A stretch of 64,000 nt of DNA from Brucella tritici (GTDB lineage Bacteria > Pseudomonadota > Alphaproteobacteria > Rhizobiales > Rhizobiaceae): the NCBI RefSeq assembly GCF_008932295.1, contig NZ_WBWA01000001.1:310001-374000 (forward strand). The letters run 5' to 3'. The notes beneath the pieces are model-generated. The model had not been told where the DNA came from. It saw only the letters and a list, made by a program, of their open reading frames with translations, and searched no databases. The position numbers and the translations under genes were made by a program. Numbering within the stretch: the first letter of the stretch is position 1; each line of letters begins with the position of its first letter. Below, piece by piece: positions 16,190-25,541 of this stretch.

Positions 16190-18316
16190 CTACCAGGTGC
16201 GGCGAAGCGTTGCCGTGATCTCGCGACCGGGATTGTAGAAATCCGCTCCGAAACCGCCATAGGCGACGTATTTCTTATCGAACAGATTGCTGACATTGAC
16301 CTGAAGCGCCGAGTTGTCCAGGAACTCGTAGGTGAATGCGGCATCAAACACGATGTTGCCGCTGGTGCCCGACGTATTGGCTGGCGTGAAGTAATACGCG
16401 CCGATATAGCGACCGCCGACACCGATTGTCATGTCACCGCGACGACCGCTACCCTCGATCTTGTAGTTCGCCCAAAGCGAGGCAAGATGCTTGGAAACAA
16501 ACTGCGGACGGTTGCCCTCATTGCCGCCGGTACCGTTCTCGACGATCTCCGGGTCCATATAGGAATAGGCCGCGATCAGGTTGAGATTGTTCGTCAGCTC
16601 GGCCTTGGCTTCCAGATCGATACCGCGAACGCGAACCTCGCCAATCGTGGATGGCTGAAGCGTGATTGGATCGTTAACCGAAATATTGTTCTTGGTCAGG
16701 TCGTAAACGGACGCAGTGAACAGGGCCGGAAATGCGGTCGGCTGGTATTTCACGCCGACTTCGATCTGTTCGCCCCTCTCAGGATCGACGCCAATGGCCG
16801 GAGGAGCGACCGATTCAGCATAGCTCGTATAGACCGCCCATTCATCGGTTACCCGATAGGTGAGGCCGAAGCGGCTGGTGAACTCGCTCAGATCGCCAGC
16901 CGTCGTCTTGTTGCTGAGATTGTTTGTCTGCGACAGGTCGAGCCAATCGTTGCGCAGGCCCACGCTGGCGATCAGCTTTTCCGCGAATGTCAGATCCTGC
17001 TGAAAGTAGATCGCCTTGGTCTTTTGCCTGGTCGATGTATTGCCGATCAGCGGCAGGTTGACCGGAGCACCGGTAAAGATCGGATTGGTCCAGTCGATGC
17101 TCGGTGCCGGGCCCCAGAGCGTCTTGTTGGTGGCCGAATAATTATTGTATTCGACGCCGGCCATCGTCCGGCTTTCAAACCGGTCAAAGCTAGTCTCATA
17201 TTTCAGGTTCGCATCGCCCACGAAGTTCTCGGCTGAAGCTTCATTCCCGAAGAAGTCGCGCTTGGCAATCGTGGAGCCATCGGTCGGTGTGGCCGAAATA
17301 TAGGCATAGCCGAAATCGGTGTCCTGCTTGCTGTAACGCCCGTTGGCGCTCACGCTCAAACCATTGCCGAAATCATGATCGAACATGGCGCTGACAGTAT
17401 TTCTGTCAGTGCCGCGATAGTTGAAATCAGGTTCGCCGAAAAAGCGGCTTCGGTTGAAATTAGTGCCAACCGGATGCCCCCCGCTTCCGGGCACGCCATT
17501 GCGGTGAAGATGATCGAAGATCACCGTCAGATTGGTCGCATCGCTCGGACGCCACGTCAGCCCGCCCATGATGAACTTTTCATCGTCGCGCGAATAATCA
17601 TATTCGGCGTCGGAATCCTTGAACTTGCCGGTGAGGCGATAGGACAGCGTTTCGTCGCCGGTCAGATTGTCACCGAAATCGAAGCCGACTTCCTTGTGGT
17701 TGAAGGAGCCACCTGTGACATAGGCCTCGCCAAAGCGCTCGCGCTTCGGGCGCTTGGTCACATAATTGACCATGCCGCCCGGATCGGAAACACCGAAAGC
17801 CGTGGAGCTAGCGCCTTTCAGAACTTCAATCCGTTCAAACGCATATGGTTCTTCCCTTATGCCGCCAAAGGGACGCCCAAGGGACAGCCCGTCGCGATAG
17901 GTATTGGCATCGAAACCGCGTATCTGGAAAAAGTCGAACCGGTCATCCGACCCGTAGAAATTGGTGGAAACGCCTGCCGTATATTGCAGCACCTGCTCGA
18001 CGGTCTGGGCGTTGCGCTCCTGTATTTCCTTGGCAGTGATGACCGATACGGAGGCTGCCGTATCCATGATGTCCGTTGCCATCTTGCCGCCGCCGGTGGT
18101 TCTCGTCGCGACAATCGACTTGGAATCGTCGTCACGTCCGCCAGACCCATCAACCGTAATGGTCTTGAGCACTGTCGGCGCTTCCGTTGTCTGCGCCTGC
18201 TGTGCCAAAGCCAGACCCGGCATCGATACGACAAGCGCCGTGCATCCCAGAAGAATAGCCGTGCGGTAGCGAACCCGGGTGGTTTTCTTCATCTCAGCGG
18301 TCTTTTCAATGTCCAT
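16190..18316 (-). CDS. TonB-dependent siderophore receptor
   Basis: A 708-residue outer-membrane receptor that imports a ferric siderophore using TonB energy. After a signal peptide ending near ALAQQ (about residue 38) comes the plug domain, including MDTAASVSVITAKEIQERNAQ and the VLKGASSTAFGVSDPGGMVNYVTKRP stretch typical of the FhuA/FpvA class. The remainder is a 22-strand barrel ending in aromatic W in TATLRRTW. ATG 18316 gives an N-terminus with acidic residues; ATG 18292 (MKKTTRVRYRT) gives a more classical signal peptide and may be the true start. It is divergent from the siderophore ABC importer and convergent with the AraC gene. The siderophore cannot be named from sequence; ferrichrome- or hydroxamate-type is plausible. 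Confidence 0.93.
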   Translation of the reverse strand: MDIEKTAEMKKTTRVRYRTAILLGCTALVVSMPGLALAQQAQTTEAPTVLKTITVDGSGGRDDDSKSIVATRTTGGGKMATDIMDTAASVSVITAKEIQERNAQTVEQVLQYTAGVSTNFYGSDDRFDFFQIRGFDANTYRDGLSLGRPFGGIREEPYAFERIEVLKGASSTAFGVSDPGGMVNYVTKRPKRERFGEAYVTGGSFNHKEVGFDFGDNLTGDETLSYRLTGKFKDSDAEYDYSRDDEKFIMGGLTWRPSDATNLTVIFDHLHRNGVPGSGGHPVGTNFNRSRFFGEPDFNYRGTDRNTVSAMFDHDFGNGLSVSANGRYSKQDTDFGYAYISATPTDGSTIAKRDFFGNEASAENFVGDANLKYETSFDRFESRTMAGVEYNNYSATNKTLWGPAPSIDWTNPIFTGAPVNLPLIGNTSTRQKTKAIYFQQDLTFAEKLIASVGLRNDWLDLSQTNNLSNKTTAGDLSEFTSRFGLTYRVTDEWAVYTSYAESVAPPAIGVDPERGEQIEVGVKYQPTAFPALFTASVYDLTKNNISVNDPITLQPSTIGEVRVRGIDLEAKAELTNNLNLIAAYSYMDPEIVENGTGGNEGNRPQFVSKHLASLWANYKIEGSGRRGDMTIGVGGRYIGAYYFTPANTSGTSGNIVFDAAFTYEFLDNSALQVNVSNLFDKKYVAYGGFGADFYNPGREITATLRRTW

Positions 18317-18620
18317 GGTCAGGTCCGATATGCAGTTTGCGGCAATCGCTTTCGGCGACGGTTTTCAAATCGTGGAGACATCGACCAGCGTTGCGCTCAA
18401 CGACCGGATGAGCCCGATCATCGAAGCCATAAAGAAACTGAAATTGTCCCCGGATCGCCTCTAACTTGAGAAGCTTTGTCCAGTATTGTAGAAAACTGCT
18501 TTTTTGTAGGAAATCACGGTTAATTCGCAACAGCTTCATCAAGGTGAGAGCTTCGGCCTTGACGCAATGGGTTTAACTTGAGAGTGAAAGGCCACTTTAT
18601 ACACAAGGAGAATGCGCCGG
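18317..18620. promoter_or_regulatory. Divergent promoter region of receptor and siderophore importer
   Basis: This 304-base gap must hold promoters in both directions. It contains two near-identical direct repeats, TTGTAGAAA (18486-18494) and TTGTAGGAAA (18504-18513), offset by 18 bases, a layout common for AraC-family binding sites; the AraC regulator lies next to the receptor gene. A strong AAGGAG at 18605-18610 is the ribosome binding site of the importer. I see no clear Fur or Irr box. Assignment of the repeats to the AraC protein is inference. Confidence 0.4.
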
Positions 18621-19619
18621 ATGACTTGGTCCATTCGCTCTCTCGTTTTCGTTGCTCTGTCCTGCTTGGCGATCATCGCGCCGCAAGCGGTTCAAGCTGG
18701 TGAGAAAACAGCCTATCCGATTGTTATCAAACATGCTTTTGGAACAACAACGATAGAAAAAAAGCCGGATCGGATCGTCACCGTCGCCTGGGCGAACCAC
18801 GAGGTTCCCCTTGCACTCGGCGTGGTTCCCGTTGGGTTTGCACGAGCCAATTTCGGTGATGACGACAATGATGGCCTCTTGCCATGGGTGGCCGCAAAGT
18901 TGAAGGAACTCGGCGCTGATACGCCTGTACTTTTCGACGAAGGCGACGGAATCGATTTTGAGGCCGTGGCAGAAACGCAGCCCGACGTCATCCTCGCATC
19001 CTATTCCGGCCTGAGCCAGTCCGACTATGAGACACTCAGCCAGATCGCCCCTGTCGTTGCCTATCCCGAAGCGCCCTGGTCCACTGACTGGCGCGACATG
19101 ATCCGCCTCAACAGCGCAGGCATGGGCATGGCGGAAGAAGGCGAAGCACTGATCGCAAAGATCGAAGGCGAGATTGCCGAGACGGTCAGCCAGTATCCGC
19201 ATCTCAAGGGCAAGTCGGCCATGTTCGTCACGCATCTCGACACGACGGACCTGAGCACGGTCAATTTTTACACCACCAACGATACGCGGGTGAGATTCTT
19301 CAAGGACCTTGGCCTGAACTCACCCAAAAGCGTGGTCGACGCCTCCAGGCCGGGGCAGTTCTCGGGCTCCATCAGCGCCGAGCGCGTCGACATGTTCGAT
19401 GACGTGGACATCGTCGTGACCTATGGCAGTCAGGAATTGCTGGATGCCATGAAGGGCAATCCGCTTCTCGCCAGCATGCCAGTGGTCAAAAACAACGCAA
19501 TGGTCATGCTGGGCAGAAATCCGGTCGGAACTGCGGCCAATCCCACACCGCTTTCCATTTCCTGGGTGCTGAAGGACTATGTCGCCCTTCTCGCCGGTGC
19601 GGCAGATAAAGCAAAATGA
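18621..19619 (+). CDS. Iron-siderophore ABC transporter periplasmic binding protein (FhuD/FepB-like)
   Basis: A 332-residue exported protein of the type III (single-helix hinge) binding-protein class. A signal peptide ends at about PQAVQAGEKT. Family features are KPDRIVTVAWANHEVPLALG near residue 50, DFEAVAETQPDVILASYSG near residue 112 and the C-terminal NAMVMLGRNPVG. Two in-frame ATGs compete: 18612 lies one base from AAGGAG, too close to be used, whereas 18621 is ten bases away, so I chose 18621. It starts the fhuD-B-C-like operon and overlaps the next gene by four bases. It delivers the ferric siderophore imported by the divergent TonB receptor. Confidence 0.91.
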   Translation: MTWSIRSLVFVALSCLAIIAPQAVQAGEKTAYPIVIKHAFGTTTIEKKPDRIVTVAWANHEVPLALGVVPVGFARANFGDDDNDGLLPWVAAKLKELGADTPVLFDEGDGIDFEAVAETQPDVILASYSGLSQSDYETLSQIAPVVAYPEAPWSTDWRDMIRLNSAGMGMAEEGEALIAKIEGEIAETVSQYPHLKGKSAMFVTHLDTTDLSTVNFYTTNDTRVRFFKDLGLNSPKSVVDASRPGQFSGSISAERVDMFDDVDIVVTYGSQELLDAMKGNPLLASMPVVKNNAMVMLGRNPVGTAANPTPLSISWVLKDYVALLAGAADKAK

Positions 19620-20659
19620 CCTTCGCCCGCATCCGGCGCTCAAGCCAGCCGATCACTATATATCGGTCCAACAAAGCAAGGACCGGCTGGCTCGGCACTG
19701 TCGTCCTTCTTCTCGTGATCCTTTGCGTTCTATCCGTGTCGCTCGGCACGCGCGACGTGCCGTGGCCTGACATTGTCGCGGCCTTGCGTGGCCATATGGA
19801 CACCGTCGGACAAGCCGCTGTCGCCATGCGCATTCCGCGCACCTTGCTCGCACTTCTCGCCGGAGCGGCACTCGGGCTGGCGGGCGCAATCATGCAGGGC
19901 ATAACCCGAAATCCGCTGGCAGATCCCGGCATTCTGGGCGTCAATATGGGCGCATCGCTCGCCGTCGTCATCGGCGTTGCCTGGTTCAATATCGTTTCTG
20001 CACCAGCCTATATCTGGGCAGCCATATTCGGTGCCGGTTGTGCCGCCGTCTTTGTCTATATGGTTGGGTCGCTTGGCCGTGGCGGCGCGACGCCGCTGAA
20101 GCTAGCGCTGGCAGGTGCAGCCACGTCGGTGGCATTTTCCTCGTTGGTTATCGCCATCGTGCTGCCCCGCAACGACATCGCCGGCGGCATTCGCGCATGG
20201 CAGATCGGCGGCGTTGGAGGTGCAACTTTCGACCGGCTTTCTTATGTGCTGCCGTTTCTCGCTGTCGGTTTCATTGTCAGCCTTCTATCGGCGCGCAAAC
20301 TGAACTCGCTCGCGCTTGGCGACGAACTTGCCGCCGGATTGGGAGAAAAAGTTGCCGTCGCACGCGCTGTTGCGGCGCTCGGCGCAATTCTGCTCTGCGG
20401 CGCAACCACCGCCATCTGTGGTCCCATCGGATTCGTGGGTCTGGTTGTGCCGCATCTCTGTCGCCTGCTGACAGGCGTGGATCACCGCTGGCTGCTACCA
20501 TTCTCGGCCCTCAGCGGAGCCTGTCTCCTGCTTGCTGCCGATATTGTCGGGCGACTCATTGCCCGCCCTGCCGAACTCGATGTCGGGATCGTCACCGCCC
20601 TGATCGGCGCGCCGTTCTTCATCTGGATCGTCAGGCGCCAACGGGTTCGCGAGTTGTGA
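19616..20659 (+). CDS. FecCD-family siderophore ABC permease, first subunit
   Basis: A 347-residue inner-membrane protein with about ten hydrophobic segments. FecCD hallmarks are RIPRTLLALLAGAALGLAGA near residue 72, GITRNPLADPGILGVNMGAS near residue 93, and the cytoplasmic coupling region GPIGFVGLVVPHLCRLLTG near residue 270. ATGA overlap with the binding-protein gene implies translational coupling. Partners with the second permease and the ATPase that follow. Confidence 0.93.
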   Translation: MTFARIRRSSQPITIYRSNKARTGWLGTVVLLLVILCVLSVSLGTRDVPWPDIVAALRGHMDTVGQAAVAMRIPRTLLALLAGAALGLAGAIMQGITRNPLADPGILGVNMGASLAVVIGVAWFNIVSAPAYIWAAIFGAGCAAVFVYMVGSLGRGGATPLKLALAGAATSVAFSSLVIAIVLPRNDIAGGIRAWQIGGVGGATFDRLSYVLPFLAVGFIVSLLSARKLNSLALGDELAAGLGEKVAVARAVAALGAILLCGATTAICGPIGFVGLVVPHLCRLLTGVDHRWLLPFSALSGACLLLAADIVGRLIARPAELDVGIVTALIGAPFFIWIVRRQRVREL

Positions 20660-20661
20660 CC

Positions 20662-21696
20662 ATGCTACATTCCACCGCCGATCTTATCGCCCGAAATCGC
20701 CGTAGCCGCATCCGCAAGCGCAATCTTGTCATCGGTCTGCTTCTGCTCATTCTCGTCGCCCTCTTCCTGCTCACTTTAATGCTGGGCCAATCATTCACCC
20801 CGCCGAAAGATGTTGTGCGGGTGCTTATGGGCGCAGATGTTCAAGGCGCAAGCTTCACAGTCGGCAAGTTGCGCCTGCCGCGCGCCGTCCTGTCCATACT
20901 TGCGGGGCTGAGCTTCGGTCTCGGCGGCATCGCATTCCAGCTTATGCTGCGCAATTCGCTCGCAAGCCCTGATATTATCGGCATCAGTTCCGGCGCAAGT
21001 GCTGCGGCTGTTTTTGCAATCATTGTGCTGTCGCTCAGCGGCCCCATCGTTTCAATCTTTGCCGTTGTGGCTGGGCTCGCCGTCGCGCTGACCGTCTATG
21101 GTCTTTCCTTCAGGAACGGGGTCGCCGGAACCCGTCTTATCCTCGTTGGCATCGGCGTGTCGGCTATGCTCGAAAGCGTCATTGCCTATATTCTTTCAAA
21201 CGCGCCCGCCTGGAGCCTGCAGGAGGCCATGCGTTGGCTCACCGGCAGCGTCAACGGCGCAAGGTTGGATCAGATGCTTCCGCTTCTGGTTGCCCTGATC
21301 GTTTTCGGCGGGTTGCTTTTAAGCCGCTCGCGCGATCTCGAAGCATTGCGGCTGGGCGACGACAGCGCCGCAGCATTGGGAACCAATGTCGGGCGAACCC
21401 GGATCATCATCATCATTGCCGCCGTCGGTATGATAGCTTTCGCCACTGCCGTTTCAGGCCCCATTTCTTTCGTTGCCTTTCTGTCCGGCCCGATTGCCGC
21501 ACGCATCATCGGCAATAACGGTTCCCTGCTCGTCCCGTCTGCGCTGATCGGAGCTATACTCGTCCTCGCCGGCGATTATTGCGGACAGTTCCTGCTGCCG
21601 GGCCGCTATCCGGTCGGCGTTGTCACCGGAGCACTGGGCGCTCCCTATCTCATCTACCTCATCATACGCGCCAACCGCAGCGGGGCATCCCTATGA
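20662..21696 (+). CDS. FecCD-family siderophore ABC permease, second subunit
   Basis: A 344-residue membrane permease, paralogous to the preceding gene. Hallmarks are RLPRAVLSILAGLSFGLGG near residue 71, LRNSLASPDIIGISSGAS near residue 95 and SGPISFVAFLSGPIAARI near residue 275. The reading frame continues far upstream inside the first permease gene, but the FecCD domain begins after ATG 20662, two bases beyond the previous stop. The last codons overlap the ATPase start by four bases. The two distinct permeases probably form a heterodimeric channel. Confidence 0.92.
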   Translation: MLHSTADLIARNRRSRIRKRNLVIGLLLLILVALFLLTLMLGQSFTPPKDVVRVLMGADVQGASFTVGKLRLPRAVLSILAGLSFGLGGIAFQLMLRNSLASPDIIGISSGASAAAVFAIIVLSLSGPIVSIFAVVAGLAVALTVYGLSFRNGVAGTRLILVGIGVSAMLESVIAYILSNAPAWSLQEAMRWLTGSVNGARLDQMLPLLVALIVFGGLLLSRSRDLEALRLGDDSAAALGTNVGRTRIIIIIAAVGMIAFATAVSGPISFVAFLSGPIAARIIGNNGSLLVPSALIGAILVLAGDYCGQFLLPGRYPVGVVTGALGAPYLIYLIIRANRSGASL

Positions 21697-22529
21697 CCGA
21701 TCACACCCTCATCGTGCGTGAGCTGACCACCGGCTATGGTGACAGGCTTGTGCTGGACGGTCTCGATCTGGAGGCCCCCTCCGGCAAGGTGACCGCAATT
21801 GTCGGGGCGAACGCCTGCGGGAAGTCCACGCTTTTGCGAACGATGTCCCGGCTTCTGGCCCCACGCCACGGGCAGGTGCTGCTTGACGGCAAGTCGATCC
21901 ACACGCTCCCCTCCCGGCAACTGGCACAAACGCTCGGCCTGCTGCCGCAATCGCCGATCGCGCCGGAGGGCATATTGGTTGCCGATCTGGTCAGTCGAGG
22001 TCGAAACCCTTATCACGGCGTTTTCTCGCATTGGACGCGGGCCGATGACGAAGCAATCGCTGCGGCACTCGAAGCAACCAGGACAAGCGAACTGGCCGAC
22101 AGGCCGGTAGACGAACTTTCCGGTGGCCAGCGCCAGCGTGTCTGGATTGCAATGGCGCTGGCGCAGCAGACCGATATTCTCCTGCTGGACGAGCCGACGA
22201 CCTTTCTGGATATCAGCCATCAGGTCGAAGTTCTGGACCTCCTCACCGACCTCAACCGGGAGCGTGGAACCACAATCGTCATGGTTCTGCATGATCTCAA
22301 TCTTGCTGCCCGCTATTCGGATTTTCTGGTCGCAATGGCTGATGGACGGCTGCACGTAACCGGGACGCCTGACGAAGTGCTGACGGAACAAAATATCCGC
22401 GATGTCTTTCATCTGGAAAGCCGCATCATGACCGACCCGACCTCCGGTCGCCCCATCATGCTTCCATTGGGGCGGCATCACCTCCGGCAAGATCATCTTG
22501 AAAGGCAGCTCGAACCCTCAGACGGATAG
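21693..22529 (+). CDS. Siderophore ABC transporter ATP-binding protein (FhuC/FecE-like)
   Basis: A 278-residue ATPase with Walker A GANACGKST, signature LSGGQRQRVWIAMALAQ, Walker B ILLLDEPTTFLDISHQ and switch His in VLHDLNLAARYSD, the exact pattern of siderophore ATPases. ATG 21693 overlaps the permease stop by four bases; the longer in-frame opening to 21579 is inside the permease gene. The C-terminal 25 residues are His-rich (PLGRHHLRQDHLERQ), unlike the core family and possibly only a tail. It is the last gene of the operon, followed by a hairpin terminator. Confidence 0.93.
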   Translation: MTDHTLIVRELTTGYGDRLVLDGLDLEAPSGKVTAIVGANACGKSTLLRTMSRLLAPRHGQVLLDGKSIHTLPSRQLAQTLGLLPQSPIAPEGILVADLVSRGRNPYHGVFSHWTRADDEAIAAALEATRTSELADRPVDELSGGQRQRVWIAMALAQQTDILLLDEPTTFLDISHQVEVLDLLTDLNRERGTTIVMVLHDLNLAARYSDFLVAMADGRLHVTGTPDEVLTEQNIRDVFHLESRIMTDPTSGRPIMLPLGRHHLRQDHLERQLEPSDG

Positions 22530-22582
22530 CCGCCAACGCGGTAACAACCTTTTCAGACTCCTCCTTTCTGCCGATTTCATAG

Positions 22583-22611
22583 CGCCGCGATCCGATGATC
22601 GCGGCGTTTTT
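22583..22611 (+). terminator. Rho-independent terminator of the siderophore operon
   Basis: CGCCGCGAT-CCGATG-ATCGCGGCG followed by TTTTT, 54 bases after the ATPase stop. Confidence 0.9.
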
Positions 22612-22658
22612 CGTTCCGGTGCAGTCACAACGCGGTACATCATGAGGGAACCCTATAA

Positions 22659-22668
22659 TTATCTATAA
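22659..22668. promoter_or_regulatory. BioR operator, distal copy
   Basis: TTATCTATAA matches the BioR consensus TTATMKATAA established for alphaproteobacterial biotin operons. It lies 86 bases before bioB and overlaps TATAAT-like sequence, as expected for a repressor site. The bioR gene itself is not in the window. Confidence 0.88.
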
Positions 22669-22702
22669 TAATTTAGCTTGAGTCACTAGATGACTTGCAG
22701 AT

Positions 22703-22721
22703 AATCTATATTTCATAGATT
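22703..22721. promoter_or_regulatory. Perfect inverted repeat between the two BioR boxes
   Basis: AATCTAT-ATTTC-ATAGATT, a 7-5-7 palindrome whose arms share the ATCTAT/ATAGAT halves of the flanking BioR boxes. It may be a degenerate extra BioR contact or a small leader hairpin; its role is unknown. Confidence 0.45.
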
Positions 22722-22731
22722 CTTTCTGTTT

Positions 22732-22741
22732 TTATAGATAA
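22732..22741. promoter_or_regulatory. BioR operator, proximal copy
   Basis: TTATAGATAA is an exact BioR consensus match, located 12 bases before the bioB ATG and just ahead of its CTGGAG ribosome binding site. With the box at 22659 it makes a two-site operator in inverse sequence orientation. Confidence 0.9.
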
Positions 22742-22753
22742 ACTGGAGAAAAC

Positions 22754-23764
22754 ATGCTCGATATGGCACAATCGAACCCACAAGGCATTGAGAAAACGGC
22801 GTCCAAATCGAATGAACGCGCATGGACGTTCGCAAGCGCGCGCCTGCTCTACGATCTCCCGTTCAACGATCTGCTTTTCGAGGCACAGAGCCTTCACCGC
22901 GCCAACTTTGACCCGAACCGGGTACAGCTCAGCAAGCTGCTCAACATCAAGACGGGCGGCTGCCCCGAAGATTGTGGCTATTGCAGCCAGTCGGCACATC
23001 ATGCCTCGGGCCTGAAAGCTTCCAAATTGATGAGCCTGGATATGGTTCTCGAAGAAGCGCAGAAGGCAAAGGATAGCGGCGCAACCCGCTATTGCATGGG
23101 CGCCGCCTGGCGCAGCCCGAAGCCGCGCGACGAACCGGCCATCGTCGAAATGGTCAAGCAGGTGAAGGCGCTCGGTCTGGAGACCTGCATGACACTCGGC
23201 ATGCTGAACCCGGATCAGGCGCAGACCTTTGCGGAGGCTGGTCTCGATTATTACAACCACAATATCGATACTTCGGAGCGGTTTTATCCGCAGGTCATCA
23301 CGACGCGCAGTTTCGATGATCGGCTGGAAACGCTCGCCCATGTCCGTGAAGCCGGGATCAAGGTTTGCAGCGGCGGTATTCTCGGTCTTGGAGAAACCGA
23401 AGACGACCGCATCGACATGCTGGTAACGCTGGCAAATCTGCCCGTCCCACCGGAAAGCGTGCCAATCAATCTGCTGATCCCGATGCCCGGATCGCGGTTG
23501 GAGAAAGCATCGCCCGTCGACCCTATCGCCTTTGTCCGCATCATCGCGCTTGCCCGTCTGATGATGCCGCAGTCGCATGTACGGCTGACAGCTGGGCGCA
23601 ATTCCATGAGCGATGAAATGCAGGCTCTGTGCTTTTTCGCGGGCGCAAATTCGATCTTTATCGGCGACACGCTGCTGACCGCCGCCAATCCGGGCGAAGA
23701 CCGCGACACCAGCCTTATGCGGCGGCTCGGCCTGACCGCCGATGCACTGGATAGCTATGCATGA
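22754..23764 (+). CDS. bioB: Biotin synthase
   Basis: A 336-residue radical SAM enzyme that inserts sulfur into dethiobiotin. The radical SAM cluster cysteines are C70, C74 and C77 in [13 protein letters not shown]. The auxiliary-cluster region contains YCMGAAW and ETCMTLGML, and the C-terminal ligand Arg lies in RLTAGRNSM. The ribosome binding site CTGGAG is 9 bases upstream. It is the first gene of a five-gene operon under BioR boxes. Length is normal. Confidence 0.97.
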   Translation: MLDMAQSNPQGIEKTASKSNERAWTFASARLLYDLPFNDLLFEAQSLHRANFDPNRVQLSKLLNIKTGGCPEDCGYCSQSAHHASGLKASKLMSLDMVLEEAQKAKDSGATRYCMGAAWRSPKPRDEPAIVEMVKQVKALGLETCMTLGMLNPDQAQTFAEAGLDYYNHNIDTSERFYPQVITTRSFDDRLETLAHVREAGIKVCSGGILGLGETEDDRIDMLVTLANLPVPPESVPINLLIPMPGSRLEKASPVDPIAFVRIIALARLMMPQSHVRLTAGRNSMSDEMQALCFFAGANSIFIGDTLLTAANPGEDRDTSLMRRLGLTADALDSYA

Positions 23765-24906
23765 ACGCCGATCCGTTGGCCCGTTACGCCGCCAAGCTGA
23801 AAAACCTTGAGCGACGGCGGCATCTGCGCACGCTTTCGGGCAACAAAGGCGCGGACTTCAGTTCGAACGACTATCTGGGCCTTGCCGCTTTGCCATCGAT
23901 CCGCACAGGATTGATCGTCGCGCTGGAAAATGGTCTCGCCACCGGGGCTGGCGGCTCGCGGCTGTTGCGCGGCAATCACCCGGAACACAAACTTCTGGAA
24001 TCCGAGGCCACAGCCTGTTTTCGCGCGCCGTCGATGCTTTATTTCAGCAATGGTTATGCGGCAAACCTCGCGGTTCTCTCGACCTTGCCGCAACGCGGGG
24101 ATCTGATTGTCTATGACGAATTGATCCATGCCAGCGCGCATGAAGGCATGCGGGCCGGAAAAGCAGACATCGTCTCCGTCCCGCATAACGATGCGGATGC
24201 ATTCGAGAGAGCCATTCGCACATGGCGCGAGAAGGGAGGAATTGGCTCCCCTTGGATTGTGGTGGAAAGCCTCTATTCGATGGATGGCGACTGCGCGCCG
24301 CTTTCCGACCTCATCGAGATAGCAGACCGCCACGACGCTTTTCTTTACATTGACGAGGCCCATGCAACAGGCGTGCATGGGCCGGGCGGTCGCGGCTTTG
24401 CCGCCGGACTGGAAGACCGACAGAATGTGATTACGCTTCACACCTGTGGCAAGGCGATGGGCAGCGCTGGCGGGCTGGTTGGAACAGATCCAATCCTTCG
24501 CGATTTTCTCGTCAATCGCGCCCGACCCTTCATCTATTCGACCGCGCCTTCACCCTTGCAAGTATCCGCAACGCGGCTTGCGCTGAAAGCCATGATCGCC
24601 GAACAGCATCGTCAGCACGAATTGCACCGGCTTATAGACTTCGCCAACGTGCAATTCGCCAATCGCTTCGGCAGACCCGGCAGCGGAACACAGATACTGC
24701 CGCTCATCATCGGGGATGCCGACCGTGCCTTGCGCATCGCAGCTCGCATGCAGACCGAAGGCTTCGACATACGCGCCATACGCCCGCCGACTGTGCCTGT
24801 CGGTACGGCGCGGCTGCGCATCACCATCACGCTCAATGTCGATGAACCCACGATAACGCGCATGTTCGAGCGCCTTGCTGCGATCATAGCAAAGGAAATG
24901 ACATGA
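23761..24906 (+). CDS. bioF: 8-amino-7-oxononanoate synthase
   Basis: A 381-residue PLP enzyme of the alpha-oxoamine synthase family, which condenses pimeloyl-ACP (or CoA) with L-alanine. The N-terminus carries [10 protein letters not shown] near residue 37, [15 protein letters not shown] near residue 63, the PLP-contacting [15 protein letters not shown] near residue 198, and the PLP lysine in [14 protein letters not shown] near residue 237. It overlaps bioB by ATGA, indicating translational coupling. The substrate would come from the product of bioZ, the last gene of the operon, after chain elongation by FabG/Z/I. Confidence 0.96.
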   Translation: MNADPLARYAAKLKNLERRRHLRTLSGNKGADFSSNDYLGLAALPSIRTGLIVALENGLATGAGGSRLLRGNHPEHKLLESEATACFRAPSMLYFSNGYAANLAVLSTLPQRGDLIVYDELIHASAHEGMRAGKADIVSVPHNDADAFERAIRTWREKGGIGSPWIVVESLYSMDGDCAPLSDLIEIADRHDAFLYIDEAHATGVHGPGGRGFAAGLEDRQNVITLHTCGKAMGSAGGLVGTDPILRDFLVNRARPFIYSTAPSPLQVSATRLALKAMIAEQHRQHELHRLIDFANVQFANRFGRPGSGTQILPLIIGDADRALRIAARMQTEGFDIRAIRPPTVPVGTARLRITITLNVDEPTITRMFERLAAIIAKEMT

Positions 24907-25541
24907 ACCGCACTTTCATTGTTACCGGCACCGATACGGGTATTGGCAAGACCGTCTTTTCTGCTGCCCTTGCGGGTGCGCTCAGTGCCTATTACTGGAA
25001 GCCGGTTCAGTCGGGGCTGGAAGAGGCAACCGACAGCGAAACGGTTGTCCAGCTTGCCGGACTTTCACGTCAGAATATCATCCCGGAAAGCTGGCGCTTG
25101 AATACGCCTGCTTCGCCCCATCTTGCAGCACAGATTGACGGCGTCGAGATCGATACCAATGCGCTGGAAGTGCCGTCAGTCGATGCGCCTCTGGTGATCG
25201 AAGGCGCAGGCGGACTGTATGTACCGCTGACGCGCCGCATGACATTCATCGATGTTTTTGCGCGCTGGCAGAAGCCGGTCATCCTCTGTGCAAGAACCGG
25301 CCTTGGCACAATCAACCATACACTGCTTTCGTTTGAGGCATTGAACCGGCGTAATATCCCTGTGTTCGGCATTGCCTTCATCGGCGATCCTCAACCGGAT
25401 ACTGAGCAGATCATCCCGGAACTGAGTGGCGTTCGCAGACTGGGGCGACTGCCCAAACTTGCGAAACTCGATCCGGACACGCTCCGCCGCGCCTTTCGCG
25501 AGCATTTCGACATAAACGTTTTTAACGAGGCTTCCGAATGA
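24903..25541 (+). CDS. bioD: Dethiobiotin synthetase
   Basis: A 212-residue ATP-dependent carboxylase that closes the ureido ring of dethiobiotin. The P-loop is [15 protein letters not shown] at residues 8-22; the substrate-binding KPVQSGLEE follows near residue 36, and the Mg/ATP-contacting [10 protein letters not shown] near residue 100. ATGA overlap with bioF and with bioA. Slightly short but complete against E. coli BioD (about 225 residues). Confidence 0.95.
   Translation: MNRTFIVTGTDTGIGKTVFSAALAGALSAYYWKPVQSGLEEATDSETVVQLAGLSRQNIIPESWRLNTPASPHLAAQIDGVEIDTNALEVPSVDAPLVIEGAGGLYVPLTRRMTFIDVFARWQKPVILCARTGLGTINHTLLSFEALNRRNIPVFGIAFIGDPQPDTEQIIPELSGVRRLGRLPKLAKLDPDTLRRAFREHFDINVFNEASE

Noticed and set aside
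17375-18469. A 364-codon plus-strand frame opposite the TonB receptor
   Set aside because: Antisense to a protein with clear plug and barrel motifs; no own features.
20038-20661. N-terminal extension of the second FecCD permease
   Set aside because: The extension lies within the first permease gene in another frame; the FecCD domain begins after ATG 20662.
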